From positions 217,019,982 through 217,083,981 of the forward strand of contig CP136063.1 of NCBI GenBank assembly GCA_032622095.1: a DNA stretch of 64,000 nt, read 5' to 3'. The notes beneath the pieces are model-generated. The model did no database searches. It had not been told where the DNA came from and saw nothing but the letters and a program-made list of their open reading frames with translations. The translations under genes and the position numbers were made by a program. The stretch's first letter is position 1. The number at the start of each line of letters is the position of its first letter. The stretch comes from Siphonodentalium dalli (taxonomy: Eukaryota > Mollusca > Scaphopoda > Gadilida > Siphonodentaliidae). This document shows, one piece after another, positions 11,790 to 24,059 of this stretch.

Positions 11790-12887
11790 CCAAAAGATGG
11801 ATTATCTCTTTAAGGACTTTGCTAACCCGATTTTCCCCAAATTTTGGCTTTTGGCTTGGAAGCATTTGTTTACAAATGGTAGATTTTATTGCTCAGAAAA
11901 GCTTTTTGGGAACTGAATTTGATGGGTCAAGTTAATGTTCACTCAAGCCAGCTGGGATTATGACCAGCATGTGCTGACTCCTGAGAATATTATCTCCTAT
12001 TCAGGCTGATTGGTGACCTAGTTTCTGTGCTATGGGGTACCACCAGATTGGGGATTACACATTTCTTTTGTCAAGAGATTCACAACACACCACTGTCCAC
12101 AGATATTAACACGCAACTGTCACCTCACTGCAGGCGATGTCAGGCACGTTTCTAAATTATTTGTAAACAATTGGTTCTTAGTAATTTTATCAAAGAATGC
12201 TTGATAAATATAAATATAATTTTATTGTTCATCATTCTTCACAGTGTCCAGTACACATTCATGGGGTTGGTTACTGTGATTACTAACAAAAGTGAACATA
12301 AACCTTTATTTTGACTCCATAAAATTTGGGGAAAATTGGGTTAGCAAAGTCCTTAAATAACAAATTTGAAATATTTGCGTGGGTATAAAATAATAAATAT
12401 GAATTGAAAACCCCTGTCCGGAAACGCTTCTATCAATTAATATTGATTTTATTTAGAATATTTTATTATGAAATGAGATGATTAAATGGGACACTTTATT
12501 GTTCTAGTTTTAGAACAGACCATTCAGGCGATACCATATAGCGATGGAGATCATCAGGCTGTTCCCATAGCTACGTTCCGAACTTCGAATGTCCCAGATT
12601 GATTGCTTGTATTGTTTTCTTGTTTTATTCCATAGTTATAAGCGATAATGAGTCTAATTAACGTTTATTTGTAACAGAGTTACACAATAAAAGTTCTGGT
12701 CTCTGTTAACAGTAACCACTATTGTTCGTTGGCTAAACAACCACACGTTTAGACCAGAAAATAGTCGGAATAAAATTAATATTAATCGATAGAGTCATTT
12801 CAGGACAGGTGTCTTCGATTCATATCTAATGTGTTATACCCCGCTAACTATATAGGACAGGTTTTCAAAGAGATAGACCATCTTTAA
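11790..12887. mobile_element. TTAA-type miniature element, family 6 (copy a), with another element nested inside
   Basis: The outer ends are AAAGATGGATTATCTCTTT (11791) and its inverse at 12865-12887 (TTAA at 12884-12887; the left TTAA has decayed to CAAA). Subterminal inverted blocks around cctgtccggaaacgcttct (12410) and tcaggacaggtg (12805) enclose attaatattgatttta and its inverse. The same structure, without the nested insert, is at 60422-61004, and half of it at 39768-39905. Confidence 0.8.
11810..12356. mobile_element. TTAA-flanked miniature element, family 7, nested
   Basis: The ends are TTAAGGACTTTGCTAACCC at the left with its inverse at the right. The paired arms run for about 36 bp with a single mismatch. 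It lies precisely in the left end of the family 6 copy, whose sequence resumes at 12357 as judged against the intact copy at 60422. There is no coding potential. Confidence 0.88.
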
Positions 12888-13443
12888 TTACAAAAATAAA
12901 AACTGTTGAAGTAAATTGAGGAAGCCATCGGTGCTTACTGTCACAAGGAATAGAGAACTCGTTAAAAAGGTGTTCATTTTCACGATTTTGTCACAGTTCG
13001 CTATAACACTACTAAGCGCTATATTCAAATGATTAACATTATGGTCGAAACACCTGTTTGAGGTATATAATTATATAGAATAATGCAGCAGGGAGTGTGT
13101 TTTATTCGTTTTGGGCTGTAACACATTAGATATACATGTGTGTTAAAATCGCGAACAAAAACTAAAACTTTAGTCGCAAGGCGAGCTCACCGTCATGGGC
13201 CCTGGTCCGAATCCATCCCAAACAATGTACCGTCTAAAAATACACGATTCTAAAACTACAATAATTGTAATCCCGACTTATAAGACCTATACTCAAGTTT
13301 TGCATAAAACAAGACAAGTATTGTGAGACATTTTCAAAAAAGCATTTCGCTGTACCTATCCAACAACATATTAAATTTCACATATCATCTTCATTGCGAA
13401 TATAAACAGAATATTAAGTAAAACATGACAAAAACAATACATT
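12888..13443. other. No gene recognised
   Basis: The short string tggtccgaatcc at 13203 resembles a pol III B box, but no matching A box or tRNA fold was found around it. Confidence 0.4.
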
Positions 13444-13674
13444 TTAACCCATCCATGACTGGAGCTTCCTTCAATTTGGCAAAAAAACTGCCAATGCATT
13501 CTCTTATATATGGGAGTATCCCACAGGGAGCCTAGCATATATAAGAGAATACATTGACCTAATAATATTGACATTGTAAGCCAGTGCATTCTCTTATATA
13601 TGCGGGGCTCCCTATGGGAGATTCGCATATATGAGAATATATGAGAATGCACTGGAACAGAATAAAAGGGTTAA
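13444..13674. mobile_element. TTAA-flanked hairpin element, family 4 (copy a)
   Basis: The left end is TTAACCCATCCATGACTGG and the right end AAAAGGGTTAA. Inside are two hairpins in opposite orientation, at 13491-13557 and 13581-13654, each built from ccaatgcattctcttatata-type arms around a ctccc...gggag centre. There is no coding potential. Confidence 0.82.
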
Positions 13675-15333
13675 AACATTTGTTAGGTTAACAATATTTT
13701 ATCCTGTGTCATTGTGTGTAAAAACACTGCTAAGATATTTTCTAATTTTACAAAACAAGAAAATCACGAACATTGTCTTGGTTCTATGTGAGGTAGCTTC
13801 ATTTGTGCTGAATAATGCTGAATTGAGTTGAATTACATTTTATAATCTCCCACCCTCGTGTGCCAATGCAGAAAATTATAGCTGCCAATATTCAGCCTAA
13901 AGAACAATGTGCATACGCGGTGTTGTTCATACAAGCAGAGAGCAATAAACTGTAAATAGGATGCACAGAATCAGGTTAGCAGGATTTTATTTTGGACCTA
14001 AGACCTAGAACTTATCTTATACAAAAATTTTGCATTGATTCTCAAATATAGCACATTATTCATAGGTTATTGTCTTTCGAAATGATAATAATATGAAATA
14101 TTTCTTGCATCAAGATAAATTAAGTTCCCTCCCATGACGTTCAGATAAAAGATAAAAGTAATATTTTGCAGAAATTCTTGGTATACAGTGGTATTGTAGA
14201 TTTTTTCGTGTTATCAAAAGTATATAAAGTAAGATTTTAATTTCAACACGAAAGATAGTTTTAACATTTTGAGGCAGAGTTCTCGCATGTACAACATTTT
14301 GCGAAAATCCATGTTGAAATATATTTTCTAGGAAAAATGTGCCCTTCATCTTAAAACATGACACAGGTTTAGAAAGGCTGCCCTGATGCGGTCATAGCTA
14401 CATATGTGTTACTGACCACGAATAAGCTAAAAATTCACCAAACGTGGGGTGAATTGGGAGAAATAATGTGATGTCATAGAGCAATGTCAAAATCTATATT
14501 ATCAAACAAGAACTATGGACTTCATGTAAAGATTAGGACTGATTACAGTAATCTTATACACACAACAAATGTCAGTGGATAATGGTACTTGACAGGGACA
14601 TAGAGTGTAAATATGGTACCTCGAAAATAGGTAGCTTTATATCAACGAGTGCATATTTTAGTTTTCTGGCAGCCATTAGCAGGACTATTTTATATCTGGT
14701 AAAGGACCAAAAACAACATAAATATTATTCAACCATGTTTTCAATAATCTGGCAGATATAAATACTCAATACTGATTCGTCTTTTCAGACATTATGTAGT
14801 TTTGTGGTGATTTTTCCTAAACAAAATAGTTCTGCAAATGGCTGACAAACAACTAAAATGTGCAATGAAAAATGTTGTATATATTTTCTCGCAGTACCGC
14901 ATTGGAACCAATCCTGTGTGTGTGTTTTATAGAGTAATAGAGTGTGTGTGTTCATAGCGGAGATATCACAGTGCTGACTCACCAAATATAATACGGAAAT
15001 AAATGAATAAAGAACGGTCAATAACAATAATCCACCCTGTGTTTCACCAGGAAGTAGTTTCGATAATACACAGCTAATATTAGTCACCGATATCACGTCA
15101 TAGTCTATTTTAGTCTAAGATAATTCTTGGAATTTCAACTACAACAATGAAAGTATTTCTTAGAAATTATTCGCTTTCCAACCCCGATCAATAATCAACC
15201 CGCTCGCTATACAATGAATCTGTGTAAGATTTAATGGGTTTTGTAAGCATACTCGAATGTTAAAATGGCACCCTCCACTTCAAGATAGTATAGTGAACGT
15301 CACAAGCCTTGAAATAGTGTGTCTGTCATTTGC
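13675..15333. other. No gene recognised
   Basis: Long AT-rich intergenic or intronic sequence. Minus-strand frames of 84 and 103 codons (14110-14364, 14785-15096) show no motif, no biased composition and no splice context that would support them. Confidence 0.45.
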
Positions 15334-15480
15334 AGAATGAGGTCCCCAGAGGGTGAATTTAGTGATGCTACCCCGCATAGCGGGATAGCATCACCAAATT
15401 CACCCTCTGGGAACCTCATTCTGCTGAGGTGTAAGCAGAATGAGGTCCCCAGAGGGTGAATTTGGTATGCTGTTGGGTCT
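15334..15480. repeat. Inverted repeat with 46-bp arms plus a third direct copy
   Basis: The arm beginning gcagaatgaggtccccagag (15334) is repeated inversely up to 15424, with only a short centre, and again directly from about 15434. All three copies include gagggtgaattt. This is a foldback structure that has partly duplicated. Confidence 0.85.
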
Positions 15481-15652
15481 TGCTGAATTTATATCATACT
15501 GTTAGGGCAAACTAATGTTGTTAAAAAATGTACCGATATTTTTTCTATAATCGTCATTTTGCGCTGTACGAAACTTACAGCATTACAAACAATAACGGTA
15601 TAACATAATCAGTTTGCCCTACCATCATCATATCAATTCAGCAGGATCATGG
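15477..15652. mobile_element. Small foldback element with terminal inverted repeats
   Basis: The end ggtcttgctgaatttatatc is mirrored by the gatatcaattcagcaggatc-type end at 15632-15650. Both are followed inward by agggcaaact or its inverse. It has no frame and no clear target duplication. Confidence 0.65.
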
Positions 15653-16338
15653 GCAATTAGCACGACCATTGTCTTCCTAAGACATCAGAAGATGCCTGAC
15701 TGATACTAATAATAGACATTAAATTGTCCCTAATGGAGCCCAACATCATTCACAGTTTTCAACATAATATTAACAAAAAAGACTGCAGGGCTTTAGTAAT
15801 GTATTTGTTTTCCAATCTAAAACTAAATGAGTTTTCCTGATAAAATATTATGAAAAAAAACTTCAACACAATATTTTTTAAGCATGAGAATTTTTTTTTT
15901 AAATGTCGATTTCTTTCTTTTTGAAAGCATTGATAAGACGTCACCCTCAAAGTCTTAAATATCCAAATTCCTTAACAAACCCAATTTCGTGTTCATATAG
16001 TAGATTCGCTGTGTACTAGACATGACAATCGACCCGCTTCGTATCATCAGGCTCAAGTATTAGTTTGAAAATCGGTGACTACAACAATAACTAGCCTTAT
16101 AAGGGCTGATCGGTCCACGACTATTTTGATATACTATTATCGTTAGTAGGAAACACATTTGTGCTCACCAAACCATAATGATGATCTCATATGTAGCCGA
16201 TTGGCGCACAGCCGGCGATTGTAAATATCCAAGTGTAATAAAGACTGCTTGTCTGTCATTCTTCGAATGTAAAGAGCTAATGATAGACGATGGGTTGCTG
16301 AATGACTAGTCATTGTGGATTATGGAACTATTTGATAG
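15653..16338. other. No gene recognised
   Basis: AT-rich sequence. The minus frame at 15759-15950 is low-complexity Phe/Lys-rich and not credible. Confidence 0.4.
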
Positions 16339-17084
16339 TTAACCATTTCATGACTGGAGCTTCCTGACATTCCTGAAAGCCCTGTTCCATTGTATTATTG
16401 TATTTATGCTAGTCCCGCACATATACGAGAATGAATTGGCTTAACAATATTTACCTTGACATTGTAAGCCAGTACATTGTAAGTCAGTGCATATATGCGG
16501 GTCTCCCATATGGCGCATGATATTTAAAGATACGGGCGGCGTTGGCGGTGGGTATGCTCTTAAAATATTCAGCTCCGTCAAAAACCGCCATAAACAGAAA
16601 GAATAGTAAAATATAGACATACCTTGTTCTTATACCAATCAGAACTATGGCATAAACAGTATGTTATTGTCAAATATTTTACTTTGTTATGTAAACAAAA
16701 GCAAAAAACGTACAGAACCTGGCTTTTGTTTAGATCCGGATATGGTAAACATAGAGAGCGTTTTGTTACTGTCTTCCTGATATGGAAATAATAAAGAGCG
16801 TTTAAAACATTTGTGTGTGATTAACCAATAGAATTGCGCTGTGTTATGTAAACAGAAGCAAAACGTCTGTAGCACGAGCAGGTTCTTGTTTACGTACACC
16901 ATCGTACTTCTTGGTGACAATATACTATTTACGCGCTAATTATGTTAGGCATATGAACAAAACTATATATATTTTAATATTCCTTATGTTGATGGCGATT
17001 TGAACAACTATGAATATATCTGCAACGAACGCCGCCCGTGCCTTTAATGCTGCACCAGCGCAGCTCCCGTCATGAAAGAGTTAA
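16339..17084. mobile_element. TTAA-flanked hairpin element, family 4 (copy b), interrupted
   Basis: The left end TTAACCATTTCATGACTGG and the right end (TTAACTCTTTCATGACGGG on the other strand) are a clear pair. The remains of the two hairpins lie at about 16387-16439 and 16480-16511. A complete family 1 element (16524-17047) is inserted at a TTAA in the second hairpin; only the last 37 bp of the host element follow it. Confidence 0.85.
16524..17047. mobile_element. TTAA-flanked miniature element, family 1 (copy c), nested
   Basis: The best-preserved ends of the family: TTAAAGATACGGGCGGCGTT at the left, and AACGCCGCCCGTGCCTTTAA at the right. It is 524 bp long with no transposase frame. It is close in sequence to the copy at 28478-28985. 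Confidence 0.9.
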
Positions 17085-17639
17085 AAGTATAAAAAACGGA
17101 TCATATATTTATGTTTGTAAAATATGTGATTCTATATCGATATCTTGTAAGTAAAGGTCGTGTGTGAGGAGGTATCCACTATCCACATGTGAGACCAACA
17201 TAGTCTTGTCCTCCAACCCCATTGTCTGTAATAATTATTGTTACATACACTATGTTACATAAAATTATATAAATACATATTTTAACTAAAACTAAAAAGG
17301 CCCTGTAGTTTGGGAAATCGCACAAAGGTACAAGCGTCATAAGTATGCGCGTACTATACTAATCAATACACACGTTAGTGAAATTTAGTTGTTAATAACA
17401 TAACATTAAAATACCCGAACGAGCAAGCGGCTCTTTGTCCCATGAAGACTGTTTGGGATTTCAAAGTTAACTTGTTCTACTTGGAATAAAACTTGTACTT
17501 TCAATTAAAAATAGTCAATCTCCGATTTTAATTCTTCCAGACTACTAGTTTCGACAACAATATCAGGCGGATTGTTGCATCTTGTTACCATTTTATACTG
17601 GTAAATAAGTATTTTATTATGTTCTAATTAATCTGAGGC
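17085..17639. other. No gene recognised
   Basis: AT-rich sequence, possibly including the 3' part of the minus-strand LINE remnant that follows. Confidence 0.35.
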
Positions 17640-17960
17640 ACTCTTAGTATTTTAGAGTTTCCTTGTGTCCTGGTGCATTCCATATATTGAAAGTGCTCTT
17701 TTTGGTTCGATATTGTACATGCTGTTTAGACATTGATATTCTGAAACACCGACACTTCATGGACATTCGATTCAGTCGCACTGTTCATCCCCGGTAATCT
17801 AGACGACGAATACCTGGTACTAGATTTGTGGCTTTCCGTAATACCCTTTCAATTCAATCTGATATTGTAATTGAGGGTTCCACACAGTGTTGCTATACTC
17901 CAATATCGTTCTTATCATTGTAGTATAACATAGTATGTCAATTCGTTCAGACGTTTAAAT
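17640..17960 (-). pseudogene. CR1-like LINE reverse transcriptase thumb fragment
   Basis: On the minus strand, 17922-17822 reads ILEYSNTVWNPQLQYQIEL, which matches the LEYxxxVWxPxL block downstream of the reverse transcriptase palm in CR1/Jockey-like LINEs. It closes at a stop, and later parts (17820-17650) are recognisable only in pieces and in shifted frames. It is a degraded 3' fragment. Confidence 0.7.
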
Positions 17961-18079
17961 GCCTTGTATATGGCGATGTGGATGTGTGTCTAAAAGTCGG
18001 ATGTGAACTATTTTTACCCTTTAATTACACCCATCCACATCTTCAGTTGAACAGCAACAATACTTCGAGTAGTTATGTA

Positions 18080-18346
18080 AACATTCTATACTAAATGGAT
18101 TATCTCATTCGGTTATACTTTGGACTGGTCTATTATTCAAGTCTATTATTCATTTGGCGGGGTGTTTAGGTAATGAAAGCGGACGACAGACAGAAAACAG
18201 ATAATACAAGTGCAGAATGATCATATTCATCGGTGGGAAATGTTCAGATAATGAGTTCAACAAAATACCACGTTTGTTTAACTTATTATCTGAACACTTC
18301 CTAAGAGAACTACTCATCGATTAGTATTTAGAATAGACAGGGTTAA
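18080..18346. mobile_element. TTAA-type miniature element, family 3 (copy A)
   Basis: The core palindrome atgttcagataatgagttca / ttaacttattatctgaacac (18238-18297), a gaactactcatcga block, and the end tttagaatagacagggttaa (TTAA 18343-18346) are shared with five other copies in the window. The left TTAA has decayed. Confidence 0.8.
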
Positions 18347-18959
18347 ATATCTACACTTGTGAAGTGATCAAGGTGTTAAACCATATTGAAACCATCATTG
18401 AAACGTTACTGAAAAATTCCTCTTACCCACCAAACGCAAAATAGTCCTAAGATTGTTTGGGGAAATTAGTATCGAACGTGCGTGATGTGAGTATAATGTT
18501 ACGAAAATCAAAAGATTCATCGTACTGGTTGTGGTCAGTGGTGTTGATGGTTACGGTTCGCCCCCTGCAACCTGATACTTATATAGCGGTGAATGTCTAG
18601 CGGTGGTTTCCGAGCACGTGGTTTTAATGTATGGCTCAGACAGTAAGGCAGTTATCACCAGGAATGGTGTAAATATTCAGTTTGACCCGGAAGAACATGT
18701 TTTCTATGAAAATATGCAACTGTTATAGTTGTTCGTGCCAATACCGAGGACTGGGGGCAAAAAACCTTCAACCCTATCCACAATTATCCGAATAGTAGAA
18801 AGGTTGTATGTAAACCATGTGGTACAGAGATATATATATTCACACCGCAAAACAGATAAACGTTTACATAAATACGCGCTGTAAAATAATAAACATTCTG
18901 GTTGGTCCAGTTTCCCCATTCGGCGTATATATGCTAGCAGTGTAGCCTCGTCGGATGCC
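18347..18959. other. No gene recognised
   Basis: AT-rich sequence. The minus frame at 18704-18961 overlaps the start of a dispersed GC-richer repeat and shows no family features. Confidence 0.4.
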
Positions 18960-19240
18960 ACTTTCGGCCATTGCCCCCATGTGGCCCCGGGGTAGAATAG
19001 ACATACCGCCCCACTGCGAGGGGTAATAGTCCCATATTGTGGCGCCTAGTTTGCCGAGAGTTGCGTCCTAAAGGGAGCGGAGAGTGGGATCCTGATAGTT
19101 GAATGGGCCTCAACGCTGACAGTGCTCGGTCCCTGCAGGTATGCTACCACAACATAATACTTTAGCCCGGCCTCCACTCGAGACAGGTGGTTGGGTTGGC
19201 CCTGCTCAACCAATCGATGTTTGTATCTTATTTATATAGT
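18960..19240. repeat. GC-richer dispersed repeat, related to 49900-50600
   Basis: This stands out from the AT-rich background. The block ccccactgcgaggggtaata, then tcccata..gtggc, matches ccccactgctaggggtaaga..tcccata.cgtggc at 49910 and 50420. The following parts (a cgagacaggtggttg-type motif here, aagacgggtggttg at 50577) also correspond. It is probably the 3' region of a retroelement; no coding part is visible. Confidence 0.55.
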
Positions 19241-20538
19241 TTTCTATTAGACTTGTTTTCAGGCTCGTTCAAAGAGAATGCGGCTGCTCAACGGGTTATT
19301 CGAGCGATCCTAACCTGTGAGAGTGAGAAATGGTAAGAGCATCGTGGTCAGTACCTACCTGCCTCGACCCTGATGAATAACTACCAGTTGTCTGGGGCAG
19401 CATATACATAGTGTAATCCGTGGTGGTTGGTATGGCTGGACTGCTGGATCATCAAAACAACATGAATATCCTAACATAACCAAACAAACAACATGTAAAA
19501 AGATGTCCAACTGCTTTAGATATTGAGTCTATTGTAAAACCTTCGCCAAAAATATTTCTTCGTGATAAAGACAGGAGATGGAGGACCGATAACTGAATCA
19601 CCATGTGTCATTGGAAAGACTCTGCAGAGTATGATTGGAACATTAACATCAGTTAAAAAACTGAGACGACTATTTGATTATTGAATGTGAAAATGAAACA
19701 CCAGCGAAGCTCTATCCCTGCTTTAACAAAAAGTTGGCAAAACAAATGTAACCACAGAATATCACGGGAGTCTCAACTGTAGCATCATCCGCATGAGAGA
19801 TTTAACGTCTATTTTGGCAATAGAGTTACTTCGTGACTTCACGATAAAACATTCATAGTGGACTCGATTGAGTCCAATGTGACTTTCGGGAGTCCAATTT
19901 TTTCCCGGATTATCATGTGACGGCTTTTGCCCAACCAGGAATAGTGTTAGTTAAGGGATGGATAATAATATACCATAAACACATATGTCGCAATGCTTAT
20001 TCTACTGTAAAGAAACACTCATATCTTCAACAGATTAGCCAAAATCTGTTGAAGTTGAGTCATATCATCAAGGAGACGGTACATCGTACATTGTATGTTA
20101 GACTCATTTTCATGCTGCTACCAAACCGGTTTCTTAGTAGACAATTTTTTTTCAAATTACTTCTGTCGCCACTTTACAACTGGAATATGCTACCATGCAA
20201 TACACACTATTAGTTTTCAGTCTATTTGTGTTTGAAAATATCTTACCACTACCACCCATGCACGTAATCGTGCTAAATATCAGGTGCTCATCGTTTAAGA
20301 CGTTATTTCAACGTTGAACATTCACGCATTATTGTTAGTTGTGGTTATGTGTGCAGCAGCTATGTGTAACATTAGGGAGAAGGAGTAAACGAGGTGAGGC
20401 GGTTGAAGAAAAACGTAAGTTTCGCATAGATGTGGGCCTTGGTGAATTCAACCAAATATAATTTCCAGATATAAACAGAGTCTGTCACAGAGTATGTAGC
20501 CAATTTATTGAAGATAGTCTATGGTACTCCTTTGTGTT
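19241..20538. other. No gene recognised
   Basis: AT-rich sequence. A 98-codon + frame at 19917-20213 has no recognisable domain or splice context. Confidence 0.4.
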
Positions 20539-20939
20539 TTAACCCTTTACCCAACAGAAGGGCCATGTGCCAATGCATTCTCTTATATATAACGAGTCGA
20601 CCATAGGTCGCCTCGCATATATAAGAGAATGCATTGGCTTAACACATTAAAAATTATAAAATTGTTAAAGAATGTAAGAAAAAATGGTAAAAAGTGTTAA
20701 AAAAAGAATTTTTTTAGGCCAATGCATTCTCTTATATATGCGAGGCGACCTATGGTCGACTCGCATATATAAGAGAATGCATTGGCACATGGCATAACTG
20801 TAACTATCACAATGTGGTCAAGGAGCCGGTTCCAATGATATCCATATTTGTATGGTTCTATTGAGACAGACCGAAGATATTTTAGGCTGTTGAAGCTTTA
20901 TTTGGCCGGTTTTGGCCGTTTTGTTGGGTAAAGGGTTAA
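20539..20939. mobile_element. TTAA-flanked hairpin element, family 4 subtype (copy c)
   Basis: It has perfect 18-bp inverted ends TTAACCCTTTACCCAACA, with TTAA at 20539-20542 and 20936-20939. Two hairpins in opposite orientation lie at 20570-20637 and 20719-20785, with ccaatgcattctcttatata arms and a tcgacc/ggtcg centre. The spacer between them is AT-rich. It is intact as a structure and non-coding. Confidence 0.92.
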
Positions 20940-22039
20940 TAAATTTGTTTCATGGTATACTACTATGCATTCTTGTGATAAAGCGAAATATTCGTGTTTT
21001 ATTAACTTGACTTGGGCAACTATGACTACCATTTTGAGACACGGGCAAATATGAAATATGCATTTTACCCAGTACTATATAAATATATTTCATACCGTTT
21101 TATAGCAATTAATTTTGAGAGGTTTTATGCTGTAGATATCAAAACAAATGATCGGTTTTCATTTGTGAGAATGCTCTGAGTACACATATTTCTGCTACTA
21201 GAAAAAAGGTCGCATAGACAATACATCCCTACAAAATCCCGTTTAGCTGTTTAATTGCACATATATCACACGATTCAAGATAAGCAGTGCAGATAAAACT
21301 GCGTTATTTTTCCGTTCCTGAGGCATGCTGAGCCGTAATTTCGCTAAAATCCGAATTGAGAATCCAAAGCCGATTACGGGGGGCGGAGCTAATTTCGGAT
21401 TCTAGGTCAGATTTTGAAATCCACGTGGTCTCCGAAACTCTCCCCCAGCGTCAAACATGGCTCATGTATTTGACACAAGTATCATTTGTATCTTATATTT
21501 ATAAAGTGCATGTTTGTTGTGAAAGTCATGCTGTTCTTCTATGTGTGTATACACGGCACATAATTTGCTGCCAATCCGACTTAATCGCATCTTTTTTTCA
21601 AGTTAAAGTGTGTTTATTGATGATGGCAAGCATATTTAAACATGACAGCTCTAGGCCTCCTGAATCAAATTCCGAAGATGTTGTGAAGAACACACGGAAC
21701 TTGTCAGTTGAACAGGGACGTGACGACAGGGGTTGATTGGGTGTCTCGACCCCCACCCCGAACTTTGGTACAATTTGCTAAGCTGTGCAGTCATTCATAC
21801 GTGAGGAAAATCAGGATTATTTTGACTAACTGTTTCAAATAATGATACGTACAAGCCAACAAACGCAACAAACAAACCCGATTTTAAATAAATACATATA
21901 CAAACTTATGACTAACTCGAGAGAGGGGGTGTCCAGTGATCTGTATATATGTACAACTTGTTTTGGTAGTCATGTTGCTTTGCCATTACTAATTATTTAT
22001 TTTTTCAGTGTAATAACATATGGGAGAGGGGGTACCCTT

Positions 22040-22160
22040 AAGTGAGTCAGTACTTGTCCCCCAATTCCTTTGTATGTATAAACAAATGTATGTGTTATAT
22101 ATCATGTGTTTTCTAAATTTGACATATATTTGAAATAAATATATCTAAACTAAACTTTGG
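22040..22160 (+). mobile_element. Retroelement 3' tail
   Basis: A 3' untranslated type sequence ends gaaataaatatatctaaact with a short tctaaac-type repeat, as at LINE 3' ends. No coding portion is attached. Confidence 0.5.
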
Positions 22161-22360
22161 TACATTCCAGCAGTCGGAAATTTCATGCATGACACAACAT
22201 TAGTTGGACATTAATTTGACACCATATATAGGTTGGCATTGTTTGATTTTTTTCAACCAGTAAAAGTTGGTAATTTTCCAATCTTAGTGTTTGTCAGATT
22301 GGATATTTCCAAGGAGAGCAAATTGAATTCTGCGAACCTGTGAGATTGATGTTTGGTTCA

Positions 22361-22380
22361 ATGGGGGGGGGGGGGGGGGG
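22361..22380. repeat. Poly-G tract
   Basis: A run of about 18-20 G. Its exact length is uncertain in any assembly. Confidence 0.9.
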
Positions 22381-23174
22381 TGCAGTTGGCCGGAAATTTG
22401 AGGAAACTTCTAGCCACGTCCCTAGAACATGTGTCTGTTGTCTATACAGAGACTATTGCGCAAAACGACGGCATTTAACGAAACAAAACATGTTAAAATT
22501 GCTATAACTTTAAGACTAGATGATAGTACATACGTGTATCTGATAATCCATCGATACCATATAATCCTACTATTTCTTGAATAAGAAGAAACATTATAAT
22601 AACGAACACAGCAGAAAACATATCCATGCAGGTTCATATGAATTCGGTCAATGGTGACGTATCCGCCGAATTCGAAATCGACATGCGTTCGGGCGGTATT
22701 TTAAGGATGGAATTATGAAATGGACATATGAAAGTGACAATCAACAATGATTTGCCATCAACCGAAGTGCTCCCCCAGCGTTACTATCAATAGCGTTATT
22801 ATTTGGCTAATTTTAGTAATATTCTCCCAGTTTACATTCAATAAAACAAATTTGTCTCCGCATTTAAAATTCTTTGATATAGATCGTTTATATTCTGCAA
22901 TAATTTGTACACAAGAGACGGATTCTTATGTTTTATTGTGTTTTTAAACTCTGAGGTGGCGGAATCTCGGTTTGTTTACATTACGAACATTTGAGTCCGT
23001 AATCAGAATCCGAATCCAAATCGGATTACCACGAAATTAGGATTACGGTCTGTTCGTTTACTGATTCTGCAAATTTGTGGTCTGTTCTTTTGCCGAACCA
23101 AGTCGTACGGGGACCAATCTGTAATCTGGATCCAGAATCTGAAACGGATTTTAGCGAAATAACGCCTCTGGATA

Positions 23175-24055
23175 GAATTTTATATACACTGGCGTGATTG
23201 TAACTTCAGATAAATCATCCAGAGTGATCTCTCCTGAATCGAAGGAAATGTTTTTACTTTTCGAAATAGAGTTACCCCGACTGGATCAAATAAAATCGCA
23301 AATTAAATGCACCATCAAATCACATGGCGTTGCATGGGCTTATGATCAGCGCAACGTTTGTACTGTATAATATTATCTTATTCATAGCTGCATGTGATGT
23401 ATCGCGAGAGAAGACGTATAGATGATATTCCTTTTTGAATGGTTGTTTTTTTTTTTTTACATAACACCAGCAATGAATTAAACAATCACAACTCATTTTA
23501 ACCTCCACTTTATAAGGAGGGATAAGGTCGGTCGATAAATACACGAAATGTCGCTCTATGTTCTTTATTGCGCGCACTCCGCGTGTATACTGGTGTAGAA
23601 ATTCTTGTTTCGCCTGGGCGCATGGATGTGTTATTTATAGAATTGGGAAATTTTTGGAGGATTAAAAGTCGAACTGCGACCGGTAAAAGGTGTAGTTGGG
23701 AATTTCAATTTCGTTTATTGTCGTTAACATTATTTCAGCTGCAATAATGTTGATTTTTGGTTTGTGATAAGCTATGCCAATTACAAATAAAAGAAATGAA
23801 AAAGATAATTTATAAGTCTTATATTTCAACTTTTATAGACATGTTTCGTTCTGCAGCCCACTGGGGGTTGTGGTCGGAGACGGCCGAGTCAGCAGCCGGT
23901 TCGTTAAATAGGTGCTGGTTGTTATTGTTATTTTAACGGAATTCGCAAAACCAATTTATTTTATTTTCTATAATTACAATCATGGGTATATAATATTTGA
24001 TCTTGATCGCGTTACCATTTCTGACATTGGTTGTCCTGTATATGTACATGTAGAC
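23175..24055. other. No gene recognised
   Basis: AT-rich sequence with an 11-T run near 23450. No supportable frame. Confidence 0.4.
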
Positions 24056-24059
24056 AATA

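Larger units (their letters stand above)
21318..23170. mobile_element. Possible hAT-like non-autonomous element, 1.85 kb
   Basis: The left end CTGAGGC...ATTTCGCTAAAATCCG and the right end, read inversely CAGAGGCGTTATTTCGCTAAAATCCG, form a terminal inverted pair, with further subterminal cggatt/aatccg motifs at 21360-21410 and 22985-23150. CAGAGGC-type ends are common in hAT elements. No 8-bp target duplication was found and no transposase frame is present. It contains a LINE tail at 22040-22160. The frame at 21356-21736 starts within the terminal repeat and is not a convincing gene. Confidence 0.55.

Noticed and set aside
13190-13225. tRNA gene suggested by a B-box-like tggtccgaatcc
   Set aside because: No A box at the right distance and no cloverleaf could be drawn.
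18740-19460. snRNA or snoRNA gene in the GC-richer block (a tgatga C-box-like string, a tacctacctg string)
   Set aside because: No D box, no terminal stem and no U1-type core. The match to 49900-50600 indicates a dispersed repeat instead.
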